DNA from: Hyphomicrobiales bacterium
GTDB lineage: Bacteria > Pseudomonadota > Alphaproteobacteria > Rhizobiales > NORP267
DNA: 61,998 nucleotides
Assembly: GCA_030688605.1 (NCBI GenBank)
Contig: JAUYJB010000079.1
Coordinates: 1 to 61,998, forward strand
Direction of reading: 5' to 3'
This document shows positions 29,834-39,563 of the stretch, one piece after another. Numbering within the stretch: position 1 is the stretch's first letter; each line of letters begins with the position of its first letter. The notes under the pieces were generated by a model. It was not told the DNA's origin. It did no database searches and saw only the letters and a program-made list of their open reading frames with translations. Position numbers and translations under genes: made by a program.

Positions 29834-29989
29834 CTACCTTCCGCGCCTGCCCTTCGGTTTGTTGGGCCGTTGCGTCAGGGCGGACGCCGACAGGCTCTTG
29901 ATCTGCCTGGGCGAAAGGCTCTTCGGGTCCTTGAGCCCCTTCGCCGCGATCTTGCCAACCCGTTTGCCAGTTCGCTCGTTACGCGCCAT
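29834..29989 (-). CDS. Small conserved basic protein (51 residues)
   Basis: MARNERTGKRVGKIAAKGL, then KDPKSLSPRQIKSLSASAL, then TQRPNKPKGRRGR. The start has a good ribosome site (aggagatgagaca) and the stop is TAG at 29834. The pattern RT-x-KRVGKIA-x-KGL-x-DP and SLSASALTQ matches a family of ~50-60-residue proteins I have seen repeatedly annotated as hypothetical in proteobacteria. The very high Lys/Arg content suggests nucleic-acid or ribosome contact, which is inference. It is divergent from the broken methyltransferase gene. Confidence 0.72.
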   Translation of the reverse strand: MARNERTGKRVGKIAAKGLKDPKSLSPRQIKSLSASALTQRPNKPKGRRGR

Positions 29990-30028
29990 TGTCTCATCTC
30001 CTATGCCAGGACCGCCGAATCGGCGGAC

Positions 30029-30059
30029 TTGACGCCATTATACCATTTGTTGCTATTTT
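30029..30059 (+). promoter_or_regulatory. Possible sigma70-type promoter of the methyltransferase
   Basis: ttgacg (30029-30034) and an extended -10 tgctatttt (30051-30059) precede the ATG at 30087. The spacer of 19 nt is longer than ideal. The segment is AT-rich for this genome. Confidence 0.35.
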
Positions 30060-30086
30060 GTTCGCGTTTGTTGTAGGAATGCGGCG

Positions 30087-30488
30087 ATGACGAACCGGCT
30101 TTACTACGGCGAAAATCTCGGCGTTCTGCGCGAGCACATCGCAGACGGGTCCGTCGACCTCGTCTATCTCGACCCGCCGTTCAACTCCAACGCCACCTAC
30201 AACGTGCTGTTCCGCGCGCCCTCCGGCGAGCGGAGCCAGGCGCAGATCGAGGCGTTCGAGGACACCTGGCACTGGAACGAGGTCGCCGAGGACGCCTATT
30301 GGCAGGTGCTGCACGGCCCCAACACCGATGCCGCGCGCATGCTGGAGGCGATGCGCGGCTTCCTCGGCGACAACGACATGATGGCCTATCTCGCCATGAT
30401 GGCCGTCCGCCTGATCGAGCTTCACCGCGCGCTCAAGCCGACCGGCTCGCTCTATCTCCATTGCGACCCGACCGCGAGCCAATCATAA
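30087..30488 (+). pseudogene. N-terminal remnant of a beta-class DNA methyltransferase
   Basis: 133 residues beginning MTNRLYYGENLGVLREHI with the catalytic motif IV DPPF at residues 29-32 and the typical LKPTGSLYLHCDPTAS block. Here the protein should continue (relatives read CDPTASHYLK...), but it meets a stop after ASQS at 30488. The rest of the family sequence up to motif I is absent; motif I and the C-terminal domain reappear at 31042. An inverted unrelated gene fills the space. On its own this fragment lacks the SAM-binding motif, so it should not methylate DNA. Confidence 0.85.
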
Positions 30489-30935
30489 TTTGCGATTTTT
30501 CCGATGCTGGTTCCGCAGATCCTTCAGGGAGCGCCATCTGGATTCGCCCGGAAATTTTGCCTTCCAATAGAGCCAACCATTCAGGCTGGTTTTCCCTCCA
30601 TCCTTTGTAACGGCAAGCGCATCCGCCGCGGCAGATAGCGACAGATATGAAGTACCATTGACTACGAGGACTCCATCTAGGAACTGTCCCTCGTAGACTT
30701 GACTGCCACGCTGATACTCCATTCGAGCGAGTGAGCCATGCGGAACTTCCACGCCATCCTGTACGAATGGACGACCTTCTCCGCGTGGAGTCTCAATGGT
30801 CATCCTGGGGTCAAGCGGAGGCAATTTCAGAAGCCGGCGAAGTGCCACGTACGGTGGCTCATCAAAGCTTCGGCGTTCCGTTTCGATCAACTTGTGGATG
30901 TCGAAATCAATTTCGATTGAACTGAGCTGCGGCAT
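30483..30935 (-). CDS. RAMA-domain-like protein with SeqA-like N terminus, lodged inside the methyltransferase gene
   Basis: 150 residues from the ATG at 30935, which has a near-ideal ggcaggagg site. The N terminus (IEIDFDIHKLIETERRSF, then VALRRLLKL) resembles a ribbon-helix-helix segment such as the SeqA N terminus. The C-terminal half (VYEGQFLDGVLVVNGTSYLS, LSAAADALAV, TSLNGWLYWKA) resembles RAMA or DUF4357 domains found with restriction-modification enzymes and thought to recognise modified DNA. Its segment (about 30480-31040) is less GC-rich than its flanks, implying transfer. The stop lies inside the end of the methyltransferase remnant. Domain calls are from pattern memory only. Confidence 0.7.
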   Translation of the reverse strand: MPQLSSIEIDFDIHKLIETERRSFDEPPYVALRRLLKLPPLDPRMTIETPRGEGRPFVQDGVEVPHGSLARMEYQRGSQVYEGQFLDGVLVVNGTSYLSLSAAADALAVTKDGGKTSLNGWLYWKAKFPGESRWRSLKDLRNQHRKNRKL

Positions 30936-31017
30936 GGCGCGCCTCCTGCCATTGGGTTTTCGAGAAACTATCACCTCGAATCCCTCTCGTCAAGAGTAGA
31001 AGGAGTTTTTAGAGTAA

Positions 31018-31686
31018 GTTGAGATTTTTGCACCTGCTTCTCCGTTCTGCGGCTGCGGCACGACGGTGCACGCGGCGCAAAAGCTCGGCCGCCGCTGGAT
31101 CGGCATCGACATCACGCACTTGGCGATCAGCCTGATCGAACGGCGGTTGCGCGAAGCCTTTTCCGGCATCGTGTTCGAGACCCACGGCGTGCCGAAGGAT
31201 ATCGGCGGCGCGCGGGCGCTGGCGGAGAAGGACAAGCACGAGTTCGAGAATTGGGCGATCACGCTCATTCCCGACGCCCAGCCCTTCCGTGGCGGGCAAA
31301 AGGGCGCCGACACCGGCATCGACGGCATCGTCTATCTGAGGACCGGCAAGTCGAAGACCGACAAGGCGATCATCGAGGTCAAGGGCGGCGGCGTTTCGGT
31401 CGATCAGGTGCACAAGCTGAAAAGCGTGATCGAACGGGAAAACGCGATCGTCGGCCTGTTCCTGACTCTGAGGGAGCCGACCCGGCCGATGGTGGCCGAG
31501 GCGGCGTCCGCCGGCTTCGTCGAGATCGACATGGGCACCGGCGCGGCGCGCTTTCCGCGCCTGCAAATCGTCACCGTCGAGGAGCTTCTGAACGGCGCCC
31601 GCCCGCACCTGCCGATCATCGACTCGACCGCCTTTCGGAAGGCGCGGCGCGAGGAGCGGAAGACGCAGGAGGAGCTGGACCTCTAA
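31018..31686 (+). pseudogene. C-terminal remnant of the same DNA methyltransferase, with Mrr-like endonuclease domain
   Basis: The open frame begins after a TAA at 31015. From 31042 it reads PFCGCGTTVHAAQKLG, the SAM-binding motif I of beta-class methyltransferases, with the preceding Asp replaced by Ser at the junction. It continues WIGIDITHLAISLIERRL and then a restriction-endonuclease-like domain (KGADTGIDGIVYL, AIIEVKGGG with the D-x(n)-E-x-K pattern, VDQVHKLKSVIE). The only early start is GTG at 31066, downstream of motif I. It could in principle be expressed as a stand-alone Mrr-like nuclease domain, but a broken gene is the simpler reading. Confidence 0.8.
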
Positions 31687-31724
31687 GTGAGGGCAGCCGC
31701 CTCACCCGAAAGCCGTGCCGCCGC

Positions 31725-31973
31725 TCAGAGCCAATGGCAGCGGGTCGTGTAGATCTGGCCCTTGGAGTTCCGGTACTGGCACATGCCGTCGCTGACTTCG
31801 AGAAGGAATGTCCCGAACCCGCCGATCAGCGCGCCTGCAACCGCGCCGCCCGCGGAGCGGGTTATGGCCGCTCCCGCGGCAGCCCCGACGCCCGCACCAG
31901 CCGCGGTTTTTTCCACGGTCGTGCACGCCGCCAGGGTAAACGTGGCGGCCAGCGCCACCAGGATGGTCTTCAT
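31725..31973 (-). CDS. Small glycine-zipper lipoprotein
   Basis: 82 residues from the ATG at 31973, which has aaaggagcg upstream. Lipoprotein signal MKTILVALAATFTLAAC with lipobox LAAC, then a glycine-zipper segment (AGAGVGAAAGAAITRSAGGA, VAGALIGGFG) and a short Cys-containing tail (GMCQYRNSKGQIYTTRCHW). Glycine-zipper lipoproteins of this kind insert in or bridge membranes; many are OmpA/17-kDa-antigen relatives. No specific function can be assigned. Confidence 0.75.
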   Translation of the reverse strand: MKTILVALAATFTLAACTTVEKTAAGAGVGAAAGAAITRSAGGAVAGALIGGFGTFLLEVSDGMCQYRNSKGQIYTTRCHWL

Positions 31974-32130
31974 GGCATTCGCTCCTTTGTCGCCGCATCG
32001 CACGGCCATCCGCCTCCGACCGGGGCGGGAACCGATCCTTGCCGCGTCTCTTCCAAGCCGCGCCCTTGTTCTGACTCACATTAGATAGGGTCGCGCGTGG
32101 CGTCTGTGCAAGATTGACCGGTTTCGCCGC

Positions 32131-32293
32131 CCGGCCATGAAGTCCAGGGATCCGAATCGCCGGCCCCTCGACTTGCCCGGCGGCAATGGAATGGATCGCC
32201 CCCGCCTATCGCCCCCCGGCCCTCGCTTCGCGAGCCCGAGGACAAGCTTTGCCGATCCCGAGGGCAGGCTTGTCAAGCCCGGCGATGACGATG
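32131..32293. repeat. Dispersed repeat family C, copy 2
   Basis: Diverged second copy of the element at 29551-29710. It includes a small inverted pair gccctcgcttcgcgagc. It lies in the 435-nt gene-free stretch between the lipoprotein and the next secreted protein. Confidence 0.65.
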
Positions 32294-32408
32294 GGAACAA
32301 CAAAGATGGGCCGTGGTGGCGAAGAAAAAAAGCAAGCGGAAACCCGGGCATATCCCCTTTTGTTCATTGACGATGGGATCGCAATGCGAGGCCGCGGCCG
32401 GGCGGGGC

Positions 32409-33047
32409 TCAGTCCCCGGCGACGAAGAATTGCCATTGGCCGTCCGGCGTGATGCCGGCGCGGTAGAAGATGTAGGCGCCGAACTCCTCCATGTCCTTGA
32501 CGTCCTGGGCGGTGACGAGCTTGTAGAGCTCGACCTGCTGCTCCGGGCTCAGCCCGCTGAGCGGCACCTCGGCGAAATAGGGCCAGACATAGATCTCGCT
32601 TGGGCCGTCGTGCTTGACGCGCACGAAGCCGGCCTCGAAGACCTCGATCATGATGGCCAGAAGCTCGCGCCCCTCGCCATCGCCGGAAACATCCTTCCAG
32701 AACTGAATCGCATCGGTGTCGCCGCCGAAGGAGAACACCGGCGTGATGCCGTTCCCGTCCAGGATCGGACGCAGCCGCTCGATGTCGCCGCTGCGAGCGG
32801 CCTCGATGATCTGCTCGCGCAGGCGCGCCACGGGCGCCGGCAGCAGCGACAGGTCGTAAATCACTTCGGGCGGCGTGGCGGTGAGTTTGCCGAGCATTTG
32901 CCCTTGCCCGGCAGTGGGGGCGGATTGCGCCGGCGTCGGGTTCGTCTGCGCCGCCAGGCGCGGCAGCGACGGATGAAGCCCCTCGGCCGCACCGGTGAGC
33001 ATGACGGCAAGCAGCATCACCGCGATTGCCGCGAATAGGCGCACCAT
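32409..33047 (-). CDS. Secreted protein of unknown function
   Basis: 212 residues. The signal sequence (LFAAIAVMLLAVMLTGAAEG) is followed by a Pro/Ala/Gln-rich linker and a helical/globular region (LREQIIEAARSGDIERLRPI, GGDTDAIQFWKDVSGDGEGR, AIMIEVFEAGFVRVK, YVWPYFAEVPL, LVTAQDVKDMEEFG). The repeated phrase ARSGDIERLRPIL recalls ankyrin-like helices but there is only one. This appears to be a conserved Rhizobiales hypothetical protein; no catalytic motif is visible. Confidence 0.7.
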   Translation of the reverse strand: MVRLFAAIAVMLLAVMLTGAAEGLHPSLPRLAAQTNPTPAQSAPTAGQGQMLGKLTATPPEVIYDLSLLPAPVARLREQIIEAARSGDIERLRPILDGNGITPVFSFGGDTDAIQFWKDVSGDGEGRELLAIMIEVFEAGFVRVKHDGPSEIYVWPYFAEVPLSGLSPEQQVELYKLVTAQDVKDMEEFGAYIFYRAGITPDGQWQFFVAGD

Positions 33048-33168
33048 TGCCGCACCCCCGTCGGCGAGCCGCCCCCGCCCCTCGACCAGGCCCGCCAGTA
33101 TAGGCCGGAAATGGGCCGCTGTCTCGGCGGCGAAACGCCCGCCGCGGCGGCTGCGGCGGATCGGAGGT

Positions 33169-33441
33169 TTACTGTTTCGTGCGGTTGACGGTGAAATCGC
33201 CGTGCTGGATACGGCGGGGCAGGCTCTTGACGAGCTGGGCTACGGCGTCCTCGCCATAGGTCTTGACGAGTTCGCTCAAGGCCGCGAACAGCGCCGCGTG
33301 GGCGATGAGCTCGACGTCCAATCCGTCGTGGCGCGCCTCTTCCCAGGCCTCATGGATGTAGGCCAGCGCGGCGATTTTCTGTGCCCCGACTTCGTCGAGC
33401 TCGTAAGGCGTCAATTCGGTCATGTCGTGACGAGGGCTCAT
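33169..33441 (-). CDS. Small conserved helical protein
   Basis: 90 residues (or 84 from the Met in MTELTPYELDE). The sequence is helical and acidic: ALAYIHEAWEEARHDGLDVE, LIAHAALFAALSELVKTYGE, DAVAQLVKSLPRRIQHGDF. I see no signal peptide or enzyme motif. Composition and compactness suggest a real cytosolic protein; function unknown. Confidence 0.65.
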   Translation of the reverse strand: MSPRHDMTELTPYELDEVGAQKIAALAYIHEAWEEARHDGLDVELIAHAALFAALSELVKTYGEDAVAQLVKSLPRRIQHGDFTVNRTKQ

Positions 33442-33524
33442 GAGCTTGATTCTTAAATCCCTTGCCGTGCGTCGGGTGTTCTAACACGCTGAGGACTGAT
33501 TGAATCGCGGAAACGCTTTAGTGG

Positions 33525-34106
33525 TTAATCAGCGTATCGCGCCTTGATGACCCCGGTGAGGTCGCGGCCCTCGGCGAGATAGAGGTCGATAGCCTGCGTG
33601 GCCGACGGCGTGCACTGGCGATAGGTCCGGTCGAAGCCGCGATAGCCCGAGTTGAAGCTTTCGACGAGGCGCGCCCGCCAGGCGGGGTTGGGCGCCTCCG
33701 CTTGCATCAGCTCTTCCATCTTGTTGCGCCACAGATCGCCCTCTTCCGCGCCGCACAGGCCGCGCAGATAGTGGATGGCGCCGAGGATTTCGGCGAGGCG
33801 AAGAAGCTCCTTCTCATAGGGCGGGAATTCCGAGCCGCCCGGACTGGCGCCGGGCTTCTGCGCCTCCTCCGGGTTCACGATGATCGGCGCCGTCGGCAGC
33901 GCGAACGGCGACACGGACGGATTGGGCTGGGGTCGCGACTGGCGCGGCGTGGTGGTGACCGGAAGCGCCGGATCGTCGCCCCGCGCGGCCAGGCGCAGAT
34001 AAGTGTCGGCCTCGGCGGCCCGGGATTGCGGCGCAAGCGCCGTCCCCGCCTCCAGGCCGGCGGCCAGGAGGATCGCAAGACCAACCCGTCGCGATGTCCG
34101 TTTCAT
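33525..34106 (-). CDS. TIGR02301-family exported protein
   Basis: 193 residues with signal sequence (VGLAILLAAGLEAGTALAPQ). The family core follows: LLRLAEILGAIHYLRGLCGA, then WRNKMEELMQAE, LVESFNSGYRGFDRTYRQCT and a final ATQAIDLYLAEGRDL. This pattern identifies the alphaproteobacterial TIGR02301 family of unknown function. The two cysteines (LCGAE, RQCTP) may pair in the periplasm. It follows the NUDIX gene on the same strand with a 94-nt gap. Confidence 0.82.
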   Translation of the reverse strand: MKRTSRRVGLAILLAAGLEAGTALAPQSRAAEADTYLRLAARGDDPALPVTTTPRQSRPQPNPSVSPFALPTAPIIVNPEEAQKPGASPGGSEFPPYEKELLRLAEILGAIHYLRGLCGAEEGDLWRNKMEELMQAEAPNPAWRARLVESFNSGYRGFDRTYRQCTPSATQAIDLYLAEGRDLTGVIKARYAD

Positions 34107-34200
34107 GTCGCCGCTTCCTGATCGGCTAGCCGCCCATCATATGCCGGCCGGCCCCCGGCTTTGCAAGGCACGAAGCCGCGGGCGGCCTTGCGATGCGGTC

Positions 34201-34650
34201 TCAGGTTCCGAGGAAGAGCTGCGTGCGCAGGATCGTCTTGGCGGCCCCCTCGGTCATTTGCAGCTCCTGCAAGTCTTCCGCGCCCGCCCAGCGCACCGCG
34301 TCCGCGTCGCCTTGCGCGCGCGGCTCGCCCTCGCGCCAATAGCCGGCGAAGACGACCAGCACGTAGTGGCGCTCGACGGCGCCGGCGTCGTCGCGGAGGA
34401 TGATGTCGCGCCAGTCGGCGATGCCGACGAGGTCCCCGGCCATGCCGGTTTCCTCTTTCAGCTCCCGCCGGGCCGCCTCCTTGAGCCTTTCGCCGAGCTC
34501 GACCAGCCCTCCCGGCAGGCTCCAAAGGCCGGCAAGCGGCGGCTTGCCGCGGCGAACGATGAGGCAACGCGCCTCGCGCCACAGAGCGACGCTGACGGCG
34601 AGCAGGGGATGCTCGGGATAGCTGCGCGGGTCTTGTTCGGGCCGGGCCAT
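34201..34650 (-). CDS. NUDIX hydrolase
   Basis: 149 residues with a complete Nudix box at residues 48-70 (G-x5-E-x7-R-E-L-x-E-E-x-G-M), the site that binds Mg and hydrolyses nucleoside diphosphates linked to another moiety. PPLAGLWSLPGG upstream is typical of ADP-ribose or MutT-like members. Substrate is not predictable. It lies on the same strand as TIGR02301, 31 nt after the stop of the preceding conserved protein. Confidence 0.88.
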   Translation of the reverse strand: MARPEQDPRSYPEHPLLAVSVALWREARCLIVRRGKPPLAGLWSLPGGLVELGERLKEAARRELKEETGMAGDLVGIADWRDIILRDDAGAVERHYVLVVFAGYWREGEPRAQGDADAVRWAGAEDLQELQMTEGAAKTILRTQLFLGT

Positions 34651-34681
34651 CGTGCCGTTGAGCCCGACCTGTCGGACAATG

Positions 34682-35233
34682 TCAATTGTCGAAAAGAGCG
34701 TCGATGATCTCCTGGTCTCCGCCGTCCGGCTTGGCGACGCGCAAGGCCGTGCCGTTGATCAGGCTGCCGGCCTCGCCGATCAGGGCGCGCAGCTCGCCGG
34801 CGGCACCCGCGCAGCTGAAGGCGATGATCTCGGGATCTTGCGTCTCCAGCGCGATCCCCGCCGAATGGATCGCCCGCGTGGCGGTCTCGTTCAGCCGCGC
34901 GGCCAGCGCTTCGAATGTCGCCCGCAAACTCTCCGGCACATGATTGTAGGCCTCGAGCGCCAGGCCCGCGTCGCGCAGCGAAGAGCGGGCGAAGTGCTCG
35001 CGATAGCTTCGCGGCTGCCAGGCGATCAGCTCCTCGAAATATTCGGGGAGTTCGGGAATCATCTCAATGATCATCTCTACGACATTGAAATGATTCAGGT
35101 AGTCTGTAGCGAGAAGAGTCTTGGGATTGACGTTCGTGCCCTTTAACCGGTCGCGTTCAAAGCCCTTCGCCGCAGGCGTTTCGGCACTTTCGCGACAAGT
35201 CTGGTTTTTGACGACTGGATTGGTGTTTGTCAT
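34682..35233 (-). CDS. Conserved alphaproteobacterial protein of unknown function
   Basis: 183 residues from the ATG at 35233 (MTNTNPVVK). The first 40 residues look disordered. The rest is helical: LLATDYLNHFNVVEMIIEMI, PELPEYFEELIAWQPRSYRE, HFARSSLRDAGLALEAYNHV. A C-terminal part follows (AFSCAGAAGELRALIGEAGS). No signal peptide. The DYLNHFNEV/IEM-type start is one I associate with a conserved Rhizobiales hypothetical family. Codon use fits a real gene; role unknown. Confidence 0.7.
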   Translation of the reverse strand: MTNTNPVVKNQTCRESAETPAAKGFERDRLKGTNVNPKTLLATDYLNHFNVVEMIIEMIPELPEYFEELIAWQPRSYREHFARSSLRDAGLALEAYNHVPESLRATFEALAARLNETATRAIHSAGIALETQDPEIIAFSCAGAAGELRALIGEAGSLINGTALRVAKPDGGDQEIIDALFDN

Positions 35234-35373
35234 TGAATCCGCAGGGGCAAATGGTGAAAAAATCCGCTTGGGCGAAATCACGGCAAAGCCGGTTCGCAAA
35301 TCTCGTTCAGCTTCTGAAATTGGGGTTACGAATTCCTTAACTTCGCGCGAAGGGCGCGGCGCGCGGCTCGGTC

Positions 35374-35790
35374 TCAATCCGCGAATCGGCGTCCCATCTG
35401 GATGTTGGGCTCCTGAGTGTATCCGAGCGCCTCGTAGAAACCGCGCGCGGCGAGATTGTCGCCGCGAACGAGAAGGTTGAGCTTCCACACGCCTCTCGCC
35501 TTGAGCCAGTCCTCGGCCGTGTTCATGATCGCGCGCCCGAAGCCGCGGCCCTGCTGCCCGGGATCGACCGCCAGGTAATAGACGGCGCCGCGATGGCCGT
35601 CGTGACCGACCATGACGCTGGCGACGATCTCGGCTCCGGCGCGGCCGACAAGAACGGTCGCGTTCTCCGCCGCGCGGGCAAAATCGATGTCCTTGTATGG
35701 ATCGTTCCACGCCCGGGTCAGCCCGGCGCGCCGCCACAGCGCCACCACCGCGTCGATGTCGGCATCGGTGATGGGCGCGGTGTCGAGCAC
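35374..35790 (-). CDS. GNAT-family acetyltransferase (YpeA-like)
   Basis: 138 residues of GNAT fold. Acetyl-CoA loop VDPGQQGRGFGRAIM fits Q/R-x-x-G-x-G/A. YpeA-like features are WRRAGLTRAWNDPYKDI at the start and NLLVRGDNLAARGFYEALGY near the end. The substrate is unknown. Its GTG start shares one base with the TAG stop of the FAD oxidoreductase upstream (TAGTG at 35788-35792), so it is translated by coupling within the sua5-oxidoreductase-GNAT operon. Confidence 0.85.
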   Translation of the reverse strand: MLDTAPITDADIDAVVALWRRAGLTRAWNDPYKDIDFARAAENATVLVGRAGAEIVASVMVGHDGHRGAVYYLAVDPGQQGRGFGRAIMNTAEDWLKARGVWKLNLLVRGDNLAARGFYEALGYTQEPNIQMGRRFAD

Positions 35791-37223
35791 TAGAGGACCT
35801 TGCCCGGATTGAGGATGCCGTTCGGATCGAAGGTTCGCTTGAGCGCCCGCATCAGGTCCATCTCGACCGCGCTCTTGACGCCCGGCAGCAGCTCCTTTTT
35901 CATCCGCCCGATGCCGTGCTCGGCGCTGATCGAGCCATGAAAACGCGCAACAAGGCCGTGGATCGCGGCGCTCACCTCCTGCCAGCGGGAAAGAAAGGCA
36001 TCCTTGTCCGCGCCGACCGGCTGGCTGATATTGAAGTGGATATTGCCGTCGCCGAGATGGCCGAAGGGGACCGGACGGGCGCCGGGCATGATTTCTTCGA
36101 CGACCCGCGCCGCCTCCTCCATGAATGCCGGAATCGCGGCGATCGGCACCGAAACGTCGTGCTTAATCGATCCGCCCTCGTGCTTCTGCACCTCCGACAG
36201 GGCGGTGCGCATCCGCCACAGCGCGTCCGCCTGGGCGGCGGAAGCGGCGAGCACGCCGTCCGCGGCCTCGCCAGCCGCCATGGCCGCGGTCAGCACCGCC
36301 TCGATGCGCGGCCGCACCGTCTCGGCGGCTTCGCCCGAGGAAACCTCGAGCAGCACGTACCATGGATAAGGCTGCGCGAGCGGGTCGCGGCTGCCGGCAA
36401 GATGCCGCAGCACCAAGTCAAGCCCGAGCCGCGACATGATTTCGAAGCTCGTCACCGAGCGCCCGAAAGCGTCAAGCGCGCGCTGCAACAGCCGAACCGC
36501 GGCGTGCGGCGTCGGCAGGCCGAGAAAGGCGGTCTCGCGCACACGCGGTTTCGGGTAAAGCTTCAGCACCGCGGCGGTGATGACGCCGAGCGTTCCTTCC
36601 GAGCCGATGAAAAGCTGCTTCAGATCGTAGCCGGTATTGTCCTTGCGCAGCGACCTGAGGCCGTCCCAGATGCGGCCGTCGGCCAGCACCACCTGAAGGC
36701 CCAGCACCTGCTCGCGGGCGTTGCCATAGGCGAGAACGGCGATGCCGCCGGCATTGGTCGCGAGGTTGCCGCCGATCTGGCACGTACCCTCCGAGCCCAT
36801 GCTCAGCGGAAACAGCCGGCCGGCCGCCTCGGCGACCTCCCGGATCGCGGCAAGCGTGCAGCCGGCTTCCACCGTCATGGCGTTGCCCTCGCCATCGACC
36901 TTCAGAATGCGGTTGAGCCGGGCAAGCGATAGCACGATCTCGCTGCCGCCCTCGAACGGGATCTGCCCGCCGACGAGCCCGGTATTGCCGCCCTGGGGGA
37001 CGATGGCGGTCTTCGTCTCGTCGGCGAGCGCCAGAATATGCGAGACCTCTTCGGCCGAGCCGGGGCGCAAGACCATCGCCGCCTTGCCGAAATATTTATC
37101 GCGCGGCTCGACGAGATAGGGGTGCATGTCGGCGGCCTCGCGCAAGGCGTATCTCTCGCCGACGATCCGAGCGAAGCGATCGAGCATTGCCGAATCGGGC
37201 AGGGCGGTCCTGGCGGCTTTCAT
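35790..37223 (-). CDS. FAD-binding 2-hydroxyacid dehydrogenase (GlcD/D2HGDH-like)
   Basis: 477 residues from ATG 37223; TTG 37250 would add nine. The N-terminal PCMH FAD domain contains [14 protein letters not shown] and [20 protein letters not shown]. The C-terminal domain has [10 protein letters not shown] and [11 protein letters not shown], metal/substrate motifs of D-lactate and D-2-hydroxyglutarate dehydrogenases. It oxidises a D-2-hydroxyacid and passes electrons to a flavoprotein or quinone; the ETF-QO at 357 would be a plausible downstream acceptor, though not linked. Substrate cannot be settled by eye. Confidence 0.9.
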   Translation of the reverse strand: MKAARTALPDSAMLDRFARIVGERYALREAADMHPYLVEPRDKYFGKAAMVLRPGSAEEVSHILALADETKTAIVPQGGNTGLVGGQIPFEGGSEIVLSLARLNRILKVDGEGNAMTVEAGCTLAAIREVAEAAGRLFPLSMGSEGTCQIGGNLATNAGGIAVLAYGNAREQVLGLQVVLADGRIWDGLRSLRKDNTGYDLKQLFIGSEGTLGVITAAVLKLYPKPRVRETAFLGLPTPHAAVRLLQRALDAFGRSVTSFEIMSRLGLDLVLRHLAGSRDPLAQPYPWYVLLEVSSGEAAETVRPRIEAVLTAAMAAGEAADGVLAASAAQADALWRMRTALSEVQKHEGGSIKHDVSVPIAAIPAFMEEAARVVEEIMPGARPVPFGHLGDGNIHFNISQPVGADKDAFLSRWQEVSAAIHGLVARFHGSISAEHGIGRMKKELLPGVKSAVEMDLMRALKRTFDPNGILNPGKVL

Positions 37224-37250
37224 GGGCCGGAGATTACGTGGCACCACCAA

Positions 37251-38240
37251 TCAAGTCGACTCGGATGGCCGCGGCGCGGCCGCCCGTCTGAGACGATCGT
37301 TAATGGCCGCGCCAAGACCCGTTTCGGGGATCGTCATGACGGCAATTGCCGCAGGCCTGGCGTCGTCGAGCCGGTGCAGGAAATCGAACAGGTGGGCTGC
37401 CGCCTCGCGCAAATCTTCCGTTTCGGAGAGATTGAGCACCAGGGCCGCCCGGTCCGCCCCCGGCGGCAGGTCGGGGCCGAAGGCCATCAGCGTCTCGCCG
37501 GGCTCAACCGTGCGCACATTGAGCCGCAGCGGCGCCCGCGGCGCATAGTGCGAAGCAAGCGCGCCGGGCGCTGCCGGCCGTTCGCCGGCTTCCTCGACGA
37601 CAAGCGTCTCGCCGAGCACCGCCTCGACCGCCGCCCGGTCGATGCCGCCAAGGCGCAACAGCCGCGCCGGGCCTTCGGTGCAGCCGATGATGGTCGATTC
37701 GAGGCCCACTTCGGTCGGCCCGCCGTCGAGGATCAGGTCGAGCGACTCGGACAGCATCTGTCGCACATGCTCCGCCCTAGTCGGGCTGATGCGGCCGGAA
37801 GGGTTGGCGCTGGGGGCCGCGACCGGCACGCCGGCTGCCTTGAGCAGCGCCCGGGCGACCCGATGCGCCGGCACGCGCACCGCCAGCGTCTTCAGTCCGG
37901 CGGTGACCAGCGACGCGATCGGCGCGCCGTCCCGCATCGGCAGCACGAGCGTCAGCGGACCGGGCCAGAAGATGGCCGCCAGCTTGCGCGCCCGGTCGTC
38001 GAATATGCACAGTCTCTCGGCCGCCTTAAAATCGGCCACATGGACGATCAGCGGGTTGAGGCGCGGCCGGCCCTTGGCTTCGAAGACGCGCGCCACCGCG
38101 TTTGCATTGCCGGCATCGGCACCGAGGCCGTAGACCGTCTCGGTCGGAAAGGCGACCAGGCCGCCTTGGCGAATGACGCGGGCGGCGGCGGCGATGCCGG
38201 CCTTGTCGGCGGCGATGACGAGGGCGGAATCGGTGCGCAT
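37251..38240 (-). CDS. L-threonylcarbamoyladenylate synthase (Sua5-type)
   Basis: Makes threonylcarbamoyl-AMP from Thr, bicarbonate and ATP for tRNA t6A37. The TsaC-like domain is clear: [49 protein letters not shown]. An extra C-terminal Sua5 domain follows ([11 protein letters not shown] onward), giving 329 residues from ATG 38240. It is first in a minus-strand operon; the next gene starts 28 nt after its stop. It is divergent from the HDAC gene. Confidence 0.92.
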   Translation of the reverse strand: MRTDSALVIAADKAGIAAAARVIRQGGLVAFPTETVYGLGADAGNANAVARVFEAKGRPRLNPLIVHVADFKAAERLCIFDDRARKLAAIFWPGPLTLVLPMRDGAPIASLVTAGLKTLAVRVPAHRVARALLKAAGVPVAAPSANPSGRISPTRAEHVRQMLSESLDLILDGGPTEVGLESTIIGCTEGPARLLRLGGIDRAAVEAVLGETLVVEEAGERPAAPGALASHYAPRAPLRLNVRTVEPGETLMAFGPDLPPGADRAALVLNLSETEDLREAAAHLFDFLHRLDDARPAAIAVMTIPETGLGAAINDRLRRAAAPRPSEST

Positions 38241-38379
38241 GGGCGGCAATCCGGTCTCTGTCGAATTTTCCCTGATAGCAGCTTTGCCGGGAAATTTGGA
38301 AATTGCCCAGCGGCAAGGGCCGCGTCCACGGTCAATCGCTCCTTGCCGAAGCCCGCCAACTGGTGTTCAACAAGCCGTC

Positions 38380-39306
<927 letters not shown>

Positions 39307-39308
39307 GA

Positions 39309-39563
39309 TTGGCCGAGTCGAAACCAAAGCCGGTCGAAGGGCTGAGCTTCGAGGACGCGCTCGCCGAGCTTGAGAAGATCGTCGCCGGGCTCGAGGGCGG
39401 CACGGTGCCGCTCGAAGAGTCGATCGTCCTGTATGAGCGCGGCGAGGCGCTGCGTGCCCACTGCGAGGCAATGTTGAAAAAGGCCGAGGCGCGGATCGAG
39501 AAAATCACCGCATCGGAGGGTACCGCGGCGGGGACGGAGCCGTTCGATGCGGGTGATGGGTGA
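39309..39563 (+). CDS. xseB: Exodeoxyribonuclease VII small subunit
   Basis: 84 residues from TTG 39309, 2 nt after the HDAC stop. The helical-hairpin signature is complete: [54 protein letters not shown]. It assembles with XseA (not in this window) to degrade single-stranded DNA. The stop overlaps the next gene's GTG (GTGA at 39560-39563). Confidence 0.92.
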   Translation: MAESKPKPVEGLSFEDALAELEKIVAGLEGGTVPLEESIVLYERGEALRAHCEAMLKKAEARIEKITASEGTAAGTEPFDAGDG

